Notes under the pieces: model-generated
The model's database searches: none
Told to the model about the DNA's origin: nothing
What the model saw: only the letters and a program-made list of their open reading frames with translations
Program-made: the position numbers and the translations under genes
Assembly (NCBI RefSeq): GCF_018130145.1
Contig: NZ_JAFCMB010000010.1
Span: 1-64,000 of the forward strand
Direction of reading: 5' to 3'
Length of the DNA stretch: 64,000 bases
DNA from: Bradyrhizobium sp. AUGA SZCCT0176
Lineage (GTDB): Bacteria; Pseudomonadota; Alphaproteobacteria; Rhizobiales; Xanthobacteraceae
In this document: positions 55,151 to 63,784 of the stretch, piece by piece
Layout of the letters: every line of letters begins with the position of its first letter
Numbering within the stretch: the stretch's first letter is position 1

Positions 55151-57880
55151 TTGTCTGATAACGATGAGAACAAGCCCGGCGAGCCGCCGGCGCCTTCCGA
55201 TATTCGTCCCGTTTCCATTCTGGACGAGATGAAGCGCTCCTACCTCGATTACGCCATGAGCGTGATCGTGGCGCGTGCGCTGCCGGATGCCCGCGACGGC
55301 CTGAAGCCCGTGCATCGCCGCATTCTGTACTCGATGTACGAGCAGGGGCACACGCCGGACAAGAAGTACGTCAAGTCCGCGCGCGTCGTCGGTGACGTGA
55401 TCGGTAAGTATCATCCGCACGGCGACCAGTCGATTTACGACGCGATGGTCCGGATGGCGCAGGAATTCTCCATGCGCGTGCCGCTGATCGACGGGCAGGG
55501 GAACTTCGGCTCGGTCGACGGCGATCCCCCGGCGGCCTACCGGTATACCGAAGCGCGCCTGACGAAATCGGCGCTCGCCGTGCTCGGCGATATCGACAAG
55601 GACACCGTCGATTTCCAGGCCAACTACGACAATTCGGAGAGAGAGCCGTCGGTTCTGCCGGCCAAGTTCCCGAACCTCCTGGTCAACGGTGCCGGCGGCA
55701 TCGCCGTCGGCATGGCGACCAACATCCCCCCGCACAATCTCGGCGAAGTCATCGACGCCTGCACGGCGCTGATCGACAACCCCGCGCTCGGGATCGACGA
55801 CCTCATCAACATCGTACCCGGCCCCGATTTTCCGACCGGCGGCATCATCCTCGGCCGCCAGGGTATCCGTTCGGCCTATCACCTCGGCCGCGGCTCGATC
55901 GTGATGCGCGGCAAGGTCGCGATCGACACCATCCGCAAGGACCGCGAAGCGATCATCATCACCGAAATTCCCTACCAGGTGAACAAGGCCACCATGGTGG
56001 AGCGCATCGCCGAACTGGTGCGCGAGAAGAAGATCGAGGGCGTCTCGGACCTGCGCGATGAATCGTCCCGCGAGGGCCTGCGCGTTGTCGTCGAACTGAA
56101 ACGCGAAGCGGTGCCGGATGTCGTTCTGAACCAGCTCTATCGTTTCACGCCGCTGCAATCGAATTTCCCGGCCAACATGCTGGCGCTGGATTCCGGCCGC
56201 CCGCAGACCATGAACCTGAAGGACCTGCTGACGCTGTTCATCGCGTTCCGCGAGCAGGTCATCACGCGCCGGACCAAGTTCCTGCTCAACAAGGCCCGCG
56301 ACCGCGCCCACATCCTGGTCGGTCTGGCCATTGCCGTCGCCAATATCGACGAGATCATCCGCGTGATCCGCGCCTCGCCCGATCCCACCACCGCCCGCGA
56401 CAGCCTGATGGCGCGCGACTGGCCGGCGCGGGATGTCGAGGCGATGATTACGCTGATCGACGATCCCCGGCACCGGATGGCGCCTGACGGCACTGCGCGG
56501 CTGTCGTTCGAACAGGCCAAGGCCATTCTCGACCTCCGCCTGCAGCGCCTGACTGCGCTGGGCCGCGAGGAGATTTCCGAGGAGCTCGACAAGCTCGCGG
56601 TGGAGATCGCCGACTATCTCGAGATTCTGCGCTCGCGTGCGCGGGTGCAGGCCATCGTCAAGGCCGAACTCGCCGAGGTGAAGGCCGATTTCGCCACCCC
56701 GCGCAAGACCGTCATCATGGAGCAGGAAGACGAGGTTGAGGACGAGGACCTGATCCAGCGCGAAGACATGGTGGTCACGGTCTCGCATGCCGGCTACGTC
56801 AAGCGCGTGCCGCTTTCGGCCTACCGGGCCCAGCGCCGCGGCGGCAAGGGCCGCGCGGGCATGCAGACCCGCGACGAGGATTTTGTCTCCAGGCTGTTCG
56901 TGGCCTCGACCCATACGCCGGTGCTGTTCTTCTCCTCGCGCGGCCAGGTCTACAAGGAAAAGGTCTGGCGGCTGCCGATGGCTGCTCCCAACGCGCGCGG
57001 CAAGGCGCTGATCAACATCCTGCCGCTGGAGCAGGGCGAACGCATCACCACCATCATGCCGCTGCCGGAGGATGAGTCCTCCTGGGGCAATCTCGACGTG
57101 ATGTTCGCCACGACCGGCGGCAACGTCCGCCGCAACAAGCTGTCCGATTTCGTCGATGTCCGCCGTTCCGGCATCATCGCCATGAAGCTCGACGAGGGCG
57201 AGGCGATCGTCGACGTGCAGATCTGCACCGAGCGCGACGACGTGCTGCTGACCGCCGCCGGCGGCCAGTGCATCCGCTTCCCCGTCACCGATGTGCGCGT
57301 CTTTACCGGCCGCACCTCGATGGGCGTGCGCGGTATTGCGCTTGCCGAAAACGACAGGCTGATCTCGCTGTCGATCCTGCGCCATGTCGAGACCACCTCG
57401 GACGAGCGGTCGGCGTATCAGAAGATGCGCCGCGCGGTGGCCGGCGAGACTGGCGCCGAAGAGCCCGCCGATGTCGAGGCCGAAGAGACGTCAGGTACGC
57501 TCCAGCTCTCCCAGGAGCGCTATGCCGAAATGTCGGCGCAGGAACAGGTGGTGCTGACCGTATCCGTCAACGGCTACGGCAAGCGCACCTCGTCCTACGA
57601 ATACCGCACCACGGGTCGCGGCGGCAAAGGCATCGTCGCGATGTCGGTCAACAACCGCAACGGCAAGCTGGTGGCCTCGTTCCCGGTCGAGGACAGCGAC
57701 CAGATCATGCTGGTGACCGACAAGGGCCAGTTGATCCGCTGCCCGGTCGAGGGCATCCGCATCGCCGGCCGCTCGACGCAAGGCGTGATCGTGTTCGACA
57801 CCGCCGAGGACGAGCACGTGGTCTCCGTCGAGCATATCGGCGACGACGGCGAGAATGGCGAGAACGGCAATGGCGGCTAG
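55151..57880 (+). CDS. gyrA: DNA gyrase subunit A
   Basis: 909-aa type II topoisomerase subunit. Catalytic Tyr is Y132 in AAYRYTEARL. In the quinolone-determining region YHPHGDQSIYDAM, the residue matching E. coli Ser83 is Q93, and Asp87 is conserved as D97. The GyrA box QRRGGKG (561-567) needed for DNA wrapping is intact, followed by the C-terminal beta-pinwheel and an acidic Gly/Asn tail. No ATG is in frame; TTG at 55151 is the first start after the upstream stop at 55094. A GCGCCCTG palindrome surrounds the stop codon. Confidence 0.96.
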   Translation: MSDNDENKPGEPPAPSDIRPVSILDEMKRSYLDYAMSVIVARALPDARDGLKPVHRRILYSMYEQGHTPDKKYVKSARVVGDVIGKYHPHGDQSIYDAMVRMAQEFSMRVPLIDGQGNFGSVDGDPPAAYRYTEARLTKSALAVLGDIDKDTVDFQANYDNSEREPSVLPAKFPNLLVNGAGGIAVGMATNIPPHNLGEVIDACTALIDNPALGIDDLINIVPGPDFPTGGIILGRQGIRSAYHLGRGSIVMRGKVAIDTIRKDREAIIITEIPYQVNKATMVERIAELVREKKIEGVSDLRDESSREGLRVVVELKREAVPDVVLNQLYRFTPLQSNFPANMLALDSGRPQTMNLKDLLTLFIAFREQVITRRTKFLLNKARDRAHILVGLAIAVANIDEIIRVIRASPDPTTARDSLMARDWPARDVEAMITLIDDPRHRMAPDGTARLSFEQAKAILDLRLQRLTALGREEISEELDKLAVEIADYLEILRSRARVQAIVKAELAEVKADFATPRKTVIMEQEDEVEDEDLIQREDMVVTVSHAGYVKRVPLSAYRAQRRGGKGRAGMQTRDEDFVSRLFVASTHTPVLFFSSRGQVYKEKVWRLPMAAPNARGKALINILPLEQGERITTIMPLPEDESSWGNLDVMFATTGGNVRRNKLSDFVDVRRSGIIAMKLDEGEAIVDVQICTERDDVLLTAAGGQCIRFPVTDVRVFTGRTSMGVRGIALAENDRLISLSILRHVETTSDERSAYQKMRRAVAGETGAEEPADVEAEETSGTLQLSQERYAEMSAQEQVVLTVSVNGYGKRTSSYEYRTTGRGGKGIVAMSVNNRNGKLVASFPVEDSDQIMLVTDKGQLIRCPVEGIRIAGRSTQGVIVFDTAEDEHVVSVEHIGDDGENGENGNGG

Positions 57881-57989
57881 CGCCCTGTCAGGGCGCGGTC
57901 TCATTTCAGCGGAGCCAAATTCGGTTTGACGCGAGCTTGACGGAAGCCAGATTGCTGGGCGTTCGTTAATCGTGTCGGGCGCGCCACGC

Positions 57990-58170
57990 GCCGCTATTTC
58001 TTCGTTGCGGCATCCGCCGGAGCGCCCGGGACAGCGCGCGGCATCGATCGCGAACCAGGGTGCATGGTGATCGTGTGGCTGGACAAGTAGGTGGCGCACG
58101 TGCTGCCGCTCAATAGCGATGGGCCGCTGGCGGCGTTCTTCGACGGCTTCATGACGAGACGGAGCTGAAT
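57990..58170 (+). pseudogene. Remnant of FAD-dependent monooxygenase C-terminus
   Basis: The plus-strand reading around 58064-58170 gives MVIVWLDK-stop-VAHVLPLNSDGPLAAFFDGF. This matches the C-terminal VRPDQYVAHVLPL...ALAAFF pattern of phenol-hydroxylase/TfdB-like flavoprotein monooxygenases, with an in-frame TAG where Tyr is expected. A second, independent remnant of the same motif is at 62190-62310. Dead sequence. Confidence 0.6.
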
Positions 58171-58404
58171 GCAGCGTGCAATTTGATTGGGACCGGATGC
58201 CTGCAACCGGACCGAGCCTGCGTATGTCCGTTGTTCGGGGACGACCGGAAGTGACCGGCACGCGGCCAGCCGACGCGACTGACCCTTAGCTGACATCGAG
58301 CCTAGTCAGTCACAGGCCGGTTGGGGCGATTTGTCGCTCAACCGTGCGGTAGCAAAGTGCTAGGCTAAACCTAACGCCAGCGTGTTCTTCGGGAAGGCAT
58401 GCGA

Positions 58405-58545
58405 CGGCGCTAGTTCATCATTGATTGGCGGTGCATTGGCAATTTGGCCGCTGGCAGCGTACCGCATCGGGTACTTAGGTTGTGTCGGTTTCTCTGACGC
58501 ACTCCTAATGCTGCCAGATCCGAGAAGGTCGGAACATCGAATGAC
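58405..58545 (+). pseudogene. Remnant of ABC-transporter substrate-binding protein N-terminus
   Basis: Reading SSSLIGGALAIWPLAAYRIGYLG resembles the FITLLGGAAAAWPLAA...RIGYLG start of the common Bradyrhizobium ABC substrate-binding proteins, with the QQ-containing cleavage region deleted. The frame stops soon after. The flanking 58180-58320 carries decayed text seen repeatedly near such genes (GGTCAGTCGCG/AGCTGACAT type). Confidence 0.55.
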
Positions 58546-58677
58546 ATTGGGAAGTCAGCATTGAAGATTGGGCTGCCGACGATGTTTGGCTTGAGAGATG
58601 ACCTCGCGGTTCACCTTTCCAGGCGGGGTCCTGCGAGAAATGGGAGCTGAGTTTTCGGGAGCGAAGAGGAGGATTTC

Positions 58678-59346
58678 ATGGCTGGACGTGATTGGCGCAT
58701 CGAAGCTAAGTACGTTGAATACTGCAGTTGCGACCTTGGCTGTCCATGCGAGTCGATGGCCGATCCGACATACGGGATCTGCACCGGCTTAGTAGCCTTC
58801 AAGATCGACAGGGGCCACTGCGAGAAACTCAGTCTCGACGGTCTCGCGGTGGTGGCCACTTTTTACTTTCCCAGAGCCATCCACCACGGCCACGGCGTCT
58901 TACAGCCGATCATCGACGAGCGTGCCAACGACGCGCAGCGGGACGCGCTGTTCTATGTCCTGTCCGGCGAGGACCAAAAGGCCGGCACGATGTTCCAAAT
59001 TTTTTCAACCATTATCGAGACTATCAAGGACCCGCAGTTCTCGAACATCACTTTTGAATGGGACTTGGCAAAGCGCACCGCACGCATTGAGGTGCCGGGC
59101 TTTGTCAGGGCCAACAGCGAGCCGATCCGCAATCCGGTGACCGACGAGGAGCACCGCATGCTGACGGTGCTGCCCAACGGCTGGGTGTTCCATGAAGCCG
59201 AAAGCGCCGCCGGATTCGCCAAGGGGATCGGCGCGATCAAGTTCGATCTTAACCGCCGGCACAGTTCGCTGGCTAATGTCGCTTGGGATCCGAACGGACT
59301 CGTCCACTCCTACGACGAATACAAGCAGAAATTCGGACGGCCATAG
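58678..59346 (+). CDS. DUF1326 protein
   Basis: 222 aa, no signal peptide. A cysteine-rich N-terminal motif YCSCDLGCPCES (residues about 15-26) could bind metal, then VVATFYFPRAIHHGHGVLQP, DQKAGTMFQIFSTIIETIKD and FEWDLAKRTARIEVPGFV match DUF1326. GAGGAGG 7-13 nt before the ATG is a strong ribosome site. 15 nt after its stop the DUF2182 membrane gene starts, a recurrent pair. Function unknown. Confidence 0.85.
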   Translation: MAGRDWRIEAKYVEYCSCDLGCPCESMADPTYGICTGLVAFKIDRGHCEKLSLDGLAVVATFYFPRAIHHGHGVLQPIIDERANDAQRDALFYVLSGEDQKAGTMFQIFSTIIETIKDPQFSNITFEWDLAKRTARIEVPGFVRANSEPIRNPVTDEEHRMLTVLPNGWVFHEAESAAGFAKGIGAIKFDLNRRHSSLANVAWDPNGLVHSYDEYKQKFGRP

Positions 59347-59361
59347 ACGACCTCACTGGCG

Positions 59362-60180
59362 ATGAAGCTGCTGCCGTCGATGCTCGAAAAGGTACTGCAC
59401 CGCGACCGGGTGATCGTGGGGGCGGGGTTGCTCTCGGTCATCGCGCTGTCGTGGTTTTGGGTTGCGCTCGGCGCCGGCATGGACATGAGCGCGGTCGAGG
59501 TAACGCGCATGCCTCGAGACATGGTGATGACGCCGGCGATCTGGACGGCAGGCTATGCTGCGCTGATGTTGTTGATGTGGTTTGTGATGATGGTAGCAAT
59601 GATGCTGCCGAGCGCCACGCCGATGCTGCTAATTTTCGCGCGCGTCAGCCAGCGTGAACGAGCGGCTGAGCGGCCGTGGGTCTCGACCGGCATCTTTGCC
59701 TCAGGGTATCTCGCAGCTTGGGCCTGCTTCAGTGCGGGGGCGGTCGCGATGCAGTGGGGGCTGGAAGAAAGCGGACTGCTGTCGGCAATGATGGTTACCA
59801 CCACGGCCTGGCTCGGCGCCGCGATCCTGATCGCCGCCGGGCTTTGGCAGTTTTCGCCGATCAAGCATGCCTGCTTGCGCCAGTGCCGTTCGCCCGTCAG
59901 CTTCCTAGCCGCCCACTGGCGTGTCGGACGCGGTGGTGCATTCCGTATGGGCCTGACACACGGTGCCTATTGCCTAGGATGCTGCTCGTTCCTAATGGCG
60001 CTGCTGTTTTTTGGCGGTGTTATGAATCTTTGGTGGGTCGGGGGGCTCGCAGCGCTCGTCCTGCTCGAAAAGACTTTGCCGATCGGCCACTGGCTGGCCT
60101 ACGCCGTCGGGGGCGCGCTGGTTGTTTGGGGAGTATGCCTGGTGGTGAGCGCCAGCAAGCACTTGTTTGACCTTCTTTGA
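59362..60180 (+). CDS. DUF2182 metal-binding membrane protein
   Basis: 272 aa with about seven TM helices. MWFVMMVAMMLPSATPMLLI is the DUF2182 hallmark; HGAYCLGCCSFLMALLFFGG carries two Cys pairs inside the membrane; PIGHWLAYAVGGALVVWG is near the end. The family is predicted to bind metal. It is co-transcribed with the DUF1326 gene. Homologous pairs occur in many proteobacteria but the biochemical role is unknown. Confidence 0.85.
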   Translation: MKLLPSMLEKVLHRDRVIVGAGLLSVIALSWFWVALGAGMDMSAVEVTRMPRDMVMTPAIWTAGYAALMLLMWFVMMVAMMLPSATPMLLIFARVSQRERAAERPWVSTGIFASGYLAAWACFSAGAVAMQWGLEESGLLSAMMVTTTAWLGAAILIAAGLWQFSPIKHACLRQCRSPVSFLAAHWRVGRGGAFRMGLTHGAYCLGCCSFLMALLFFGGVMNLWWVGGLAALVLLEKTLPIGHWLAYAVGGALVVWGVCLVVSASKHLFDLL

Positions 60181-60509
60181 TTCCGAGTGCTCTCGCATGA
60201 GCACTCCATCTAGTCGCGTTGCAGTGCTACGACGTCTGGTTTCAGGGATAGGCCGGGCTCATGAAGGGGTAGGGCTGGACTTCCGTTCTTGGCACGAAGC
60301 AGATCTGCCGGGGCGGCCTAGCGACGTCCGCTCTTTTGGATACAACGGACCTCGCAGTTCTGCGCGCGCCTAAGTCCAGAAAATGACCCATAGCCGACAT
60401 GACGGCTGGACCCACCGATGTCAATGCAACGGCGGACGTGGAGCGGGCAGGTCAGAATTTTCGTGTGAGCGGTAATTGCCGGAGAGCCCAAATTGCCTCA
60501 AGTGGCATT

Positions 60510-60713
60510 TTGCGGGCCCCTTATTCGGCAGCTTACCGCTGTCTCGCGTCCGCATTCGCCCATCTTGGACGTGACGCCGAGGCGCACGCGGCGGCGGCGA
60601 GTGTGCTTGAGCACGATCCCAATTTAACAATAACCACATACATCGCTCGCGGCGGACGATCAAACGCGAAGCTGTTTATCGAGGGCCTTCGGAAAGCGGG
60701 GTCGCCCGAGTAG
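60510..60713 (+). pseudogene. C-terminal remnant of adenylate-cyclase/TPR protein
   Basis: AAYRCLASAFAHLGRDAEAH and the end IARGGRSNAKLFIEGLRKAGSPE match the extreme C-terminus of the large Bradyrhizobium cyclase-TPR proteins; the catalytic domain is missing. The upstream stretch 60181-60400 is decayed repeat-like sequence with no gene. Confidence 0.65.
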
Positions 60714-60776
60714 CTCTGATGCTTGTTCCGGCAGGGAGCACACGAAGCCGCGTTGTCGGTTTATCGGATAACCCAG

Positions 60777-61418
60777 TCAGCGCTGTTTCGGTGCTCGAAG
60801 CGCGTATAGCCTTTGATAGATCATCGGCTCTGGCATCCAATCAAGCAAGGTGTATCCAAGTGGCAGCTTGATCAGGCTGGCGATAATTCGAGATGAAGGC
60901 GGATGCCAGTAAACGGACAGGTTATGAAATTTAAGGGGAGCGAACCCCAGAGTCGTGAACTCGTGCATCAATCGCTTGTGACCGAAGTGTCTTCTGTAGT
61001 CGACGATTGGACCCGAAAGCAAAAGTATCTTGCCAGAATGTTCCTTGGCGACCTTCTCCAAAAACGCTTCTCGCTCCGGTAGGGACAGATAGTAGACGCA
61101 TTCGAGGGCTGCGATGACGTCGTACCCCTCGAATGAGGCTTGCAAAAAATCAACGCTCTCAAATCTGGCGTTTGGCAGGCTTAGCGATTTGGCGCGAGCA
61201 ATTGCTACATCGCTGATGTCGATGCCAACCACCGATCGTGCTTTGTCAAAGATAGCTTGCGTCAAGTGGCCTTCGCCGCAGCCGAGCTCAAGAACGGATT
61301 TGTCCCGGATGAATGGCTTCAGGCATCGGCGCAACACCTTGTCCCTGAATTGGGCGTGGGAAATATGCCAGGGGTCAGGGGTCGCGTAATAGAGATTGAA
61401 ATCTGCAGCCGTTCGCAT
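60777..61418 (-). CDS. Class I SAM-dependent methyltransferase (NodS-like)
   Basis: 213 aa. N-terminal YYATPDPWHISHAQFRDKVL, SAM-binding motif VLELGCGEGHLTQAIFDK, acidic loop VVGIDISDVAIARAKSL, and motif IV region VIAALECVYYLSLPERE. Layout is similar to NodS-type N-methyltransferases and related small-molecule or sugar methyltransferases; the true substrate is unknown. GC and codon use are lower than in housekeeping genes nearby, suggesting acquisition. Confidence 0.82.
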   Translation of the reverse strand: MRTAADFNLYYATPDPWHISHAQFRDKVLRRCLKPFIRDKSVLELGCGEGHLTQAIFDKARSVVGIDISDVAIARAKSLSLPNARFESVDFLQASFEGYDVIAALECVYYLSLPEREAFLEKVAKEHSGKILLLSGPIVDYRRHFGHKRLMHEFTTLGFAPLKFHNLSVYWHPPSSRIIASLIKLPLGYTLLDWMPEPMIYQRLYALRAPKQR

Positions 61419-61532
61419 GGCTGGTTTCCGCTTGGTTGAAAGACAAGCAATCTTCCCACTCGCCAAGAACGAATTGTCTGTGGCGCGTTGGCGAGATCCC
61501 GGTGCTTCAAGCCTTGCCTTTGGCGGCAACGC

Positions 61533-61889
61533 CTATTGCATGCTCACCCTTTCGCGCCATCGCGCTTCGAAAGTATCAAAGTCCTTCAGTGCCCAGGCTT
61601 GGGAGTCCAATGGATTGCCGGACTTCTCTGTGGCCGCGGTTGTAACTTTTCCGGCGGAAACGGGTTGCGGGGATGCTTCCTTGGGCCATTCCAGCAACGA
61701 TTTCGACAGCATGGGCTTGCCTTCGTACCAGCACTTTCGTCCATCGATCAGACGATAGGACCACCAACGCCCGTGCGTATTTGACGGCGTCGCGGCGCTG
61801 CATTGTTGTTTGGCCTGCGCGTTTGGCATCCCAACTGGCAAGAGCGTAGCAATCCAAACGGCCAAGGCGATTGGTGGGAGTTTTCTCAT
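61533..61889 (-). CDS. Exported hypothetical protein (118 aa)
   Basis: 118 aa with signal peptide MRKLPPIALAVWIATLLPVG cut near AQA-KQ. The mature part has two Cys (QQCSAAT, RKCWYEG) and several Trp/Tyr (GRWWSYRLIDGRKCWYEGKP), suggesting a disulfide-stabilised binding module. No family recognised. Its ATG overlaps the upstream 58-aa gene stop by 4 nt (ATGA). Confidence 0.78.
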   Translation of the reverse strand: MRKLPPIALAVWIATLLPVGMPNAQAKQQCSAATPSNTHGRWWSYRLIDGRKCWYEGKPMLSKSLLEWPKEASPQPVSAGKVTTAATEKSGNPLDSQAWALKDFDTFEARWRERVSMQ

Positions 61890-62062
61890 TTGCGCACTTG
61901 TTGCTGCAAGCGGCTTACAGCGACTACCAAATCGGGGCGGCCGAGAACTTCCACCAAGCTGTCGAGGATAGTTTCATTGTTCTGCGGCCAGGGCCGAAGG
62001 TAATCTTCCAGTATGCGTTGCGCTTCGCTAATCGCCTGAACAGTCAATTGTTGATCGGTCAT
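61886..62062 (-). CDS. Small hypothetical protein (58 aa)
   Basis: 58-aa protein MTDQQLTVQAISEAQRILED... ending AVSRLQQQVRK, predicted all-helical, no signal peptide. Similar small proteins with MTDQQL... starts occur in Bradyrhizobium. It ends in an ATGA overlap with the exported 118-aa gene, so they form a two-gene operon. AAGAAG lies 4 nt before the ATG. Not in a length-filtered ORF list. Confidence 0.75.
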   Translation of the reverse strand: MTDQQLTVQAISEAQRILEDYLRPWPQNNETILDSLVEVLGRPDLVVAVSRLQQQVRK

Positions 62063-62189
62063 GTCTTCTTACCCATCAAACAAAACGCGCCCCGCCGAAA
62101 GCGGAGCGGGAAATCAAGACCCTTTTGGGAATTATCCCCGTTATTCTGCCTTATTCGATCAATTTTTGTTTCAATGTGGAGGGGGTCGT

Positions 62190-62310
62190 GTGCGACCGTG
62201 GCGCGGCATGCACTATCTGGAGGTTGTGCGACCGGACCAATACGTGGCGCACGTTCCTTCGCTCAATGGCCACAGGCCCCTGGCAGCGTTCTTCGATGCT
62301 CACGACGCCA
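62190..62310 (+). pseudogene. Second remnant of FAD-monooxygenase C-terminus
   Basis: Plus-strand reading HYLEVVRPDQYVAHVPSLNG and HRPLAAFFDA repeats the motif decayed at 58064-58170, about 70% identical DNA by eye. It lies just past the 3' end of the phosphotransferase gene on the other strand. Confidence 0.55.
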
Positions 62311-62318
62311 ACGGGCGG

Positions 62319-63296
62319 TTAGCGCCAATCGACGCTTTCCAACTCCCGGGTAAGTTCGGCAAGCCCGTCGTGCATGCCGAACCGCGCCTTCCAGCACCAT
62401 AGCTCCAGCGTGCAGCAGAGCCGGTAGAGGTCGATCGTTTCCTGCAAGTTCGGGCGCTCGATGACGCCATATCCGGCAAGCAATCCCGACCGCTTCAGTG
62501 CGTCCTGCGGCTTTTCCTGCGGTTTGAAGTAGTAGAGCGCCTTGGCAATATCCAACAGCGGATCGCCGGCTGTGGCGTTTTCGAAATCGACGATGCCGGA
62601 CAGAAGCGGTGCGCGGCTTGACGTCACCAGCACGTTTCCGGCGTGAAGATCGTAGTGACAAAGGCGAGGGACGACCGCTCCGTCGAGCAGATGCCGGCGC
62701 GCGGCAATGCCGACCCTGAGCCGCTCGGCTAGCGCGGGATCGCCGGCGCGCTCGCCGAACTCCGTCAGCTTCCGCTCGAACTGGGAGGACATGTAGTTGC
62801 TGTTGGTGGCGTGAGGCGTCCAGACGCCGTTCGGGCCGATATAGCCGAAGCCGTCGAGCGTGATGTCGTTGATCTCGCGCAGGCTCGCGCCCATCTCGGC
62901 GTAGATCGCAAACAGCTCTGCGTCCGGCAGTTCCGCCTCGTGCCCGCCCAGCACCACTCCGTCGAGCTTGTTCATCAGGACGAAATGGAGGTCGATGACC
63001 GACCGCGTATCGTCGGCGACGAGGATGCGGGGAACAGGCGTGCTGATACCGCGCAGAAGGCCCAGCACGTACACCTCTTTCGCCATCTTCCACGCCAACG
63101 ACGCCGGATAGACTTTGAGAATGTAGGAAGAGGCATCTGCCAGCGTGATCTCGAATATCGCGCTGATCTCTCCGCCGCGCAGCTCGGTGGCGCCTACTAC
63201 GGAAGAATGGGGGGCGAGGCGACCCGTGATCGCCTGCGCCTGGTCGATCGAGATTGCCAGCCGAGGCTTTAGCGGCGTTGGCGCGTTGTCCGGCAT
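62319..63296 (-). CDS. Aminoglycoside phosphotransferase (APH)-family protein
   Basis: 325 aa kinase fold. ATP-site Lys in SSYILKVYPASLAWKMAKEV, catalytic loop PRLCHYDLHAGNVLVTS with Brenner HxDxxxxN, and metal-binding DFE in IVDFENATAGDPLLDIAKAL. Members phosphorylate antibiotics, choline, homoserine or sugars; context gives no substrate. ATG at 63296 (MPDNAPTPLK) fits the family; longer frame adds 75 unlike residues. Confidence 0.85.
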   Translation of the reverse strand: MPDNAPTPLKPRLAISIDQAQAITGRLAPHSSVVGATELRGGEISAIFEITLADASSYILKVYPASLAWKMAKEVYVLGLLRGISTPVPRILVADDTRSVIDLHFVLMNKLDGVVLGGHEAELPDAELFAIYAEMGASLREINDITLDGFGYIGPNGVWTPHATNSNYMSSQFERKLTEFGERAGDPALAERLRVGIAARRHLLDGAVVPRLCHYDLHAGNVLVTSSRAPLLSGIVDFENATAGDPLLDIAKALYYFKPQEKPQDALKRSGLLAGYGVIERPNLQETIDLYRLCCTLELWCWKARFGMHDGLAELTRELESVDWR

Positions 63297-63523
63297 GGAC
63301 GTCGATTCCAGCGACTTTCTTTGCCAAGCGAATAACACGGGTGAAGCGAAGCACAGCCGGGGAAAATTCTCGTCGCGTGGGGGCCGGCACGCACGAAAAC
63401 GTGTGCAGGCCCGGGAACGCTGCGGCATTCGAGAGCCTGGTTCCACCGCACCAAACTTTTGCCAAACGTCACCGCTACCTCGACCGCCGGCTGGCGGTAG
63501 CGATAAAATTGTGGAACTCAATC

Positions 63524-63730
63524 ATGTCGGCATACCCGAGCGTCACAATCGATAGAGAGCTGCGTCATCCAGGCGTCGAGGAAACTCGTGTAGAGACGGC
63601 GGGCCGATCCGATCTCGGCGGCGTCTTCGTCGCCGCACTTTACGCTGCGCTCGTCGTTCCCTTGATGACGGGGTGGTTGTACTTGCTCGGCCTGTCGTTC
63701 TGGAAGGTCATGATCTGGATGATTGCTTGA
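63524..63730 (+). CDS. Small membrane protein
   Basis: 68 aa. N-terminal acidic/polar half, then one long TM region ALYAALVVPLMTGWLYLLGL. No family recognised. It is divergent from the phosphotransferase across 227 bp and precedes another small membrane protein by 54 nt. Confidence 0.6.
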   Translation: MSAYPSVTIDRELRHPGVEETRVETAGRSDLGGVFVAALYAALVVPLMTGWLYLLGLSFWKVMIWMIA

Positions 63731-63784
63731 TCATGCCCGATTGTCTGTCCGGCCCACTCAGGCCCTGCGCGCGGAGCACATGAG

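Noticed and set aside
55112..57385. 757-codon minus-strand frame opposite gyrA
   Set aside because: Shadow of gyrA; no ribosome site or domain, biased composition.
57994..58296. 100-codon minus-strand frame with MSAKGQSRR start
   Set aside because: Such starts recur in decayed Bradyrhizobium intergenic text; no homologous protein features and overlaps a monooxygenase remnant on the other strand.
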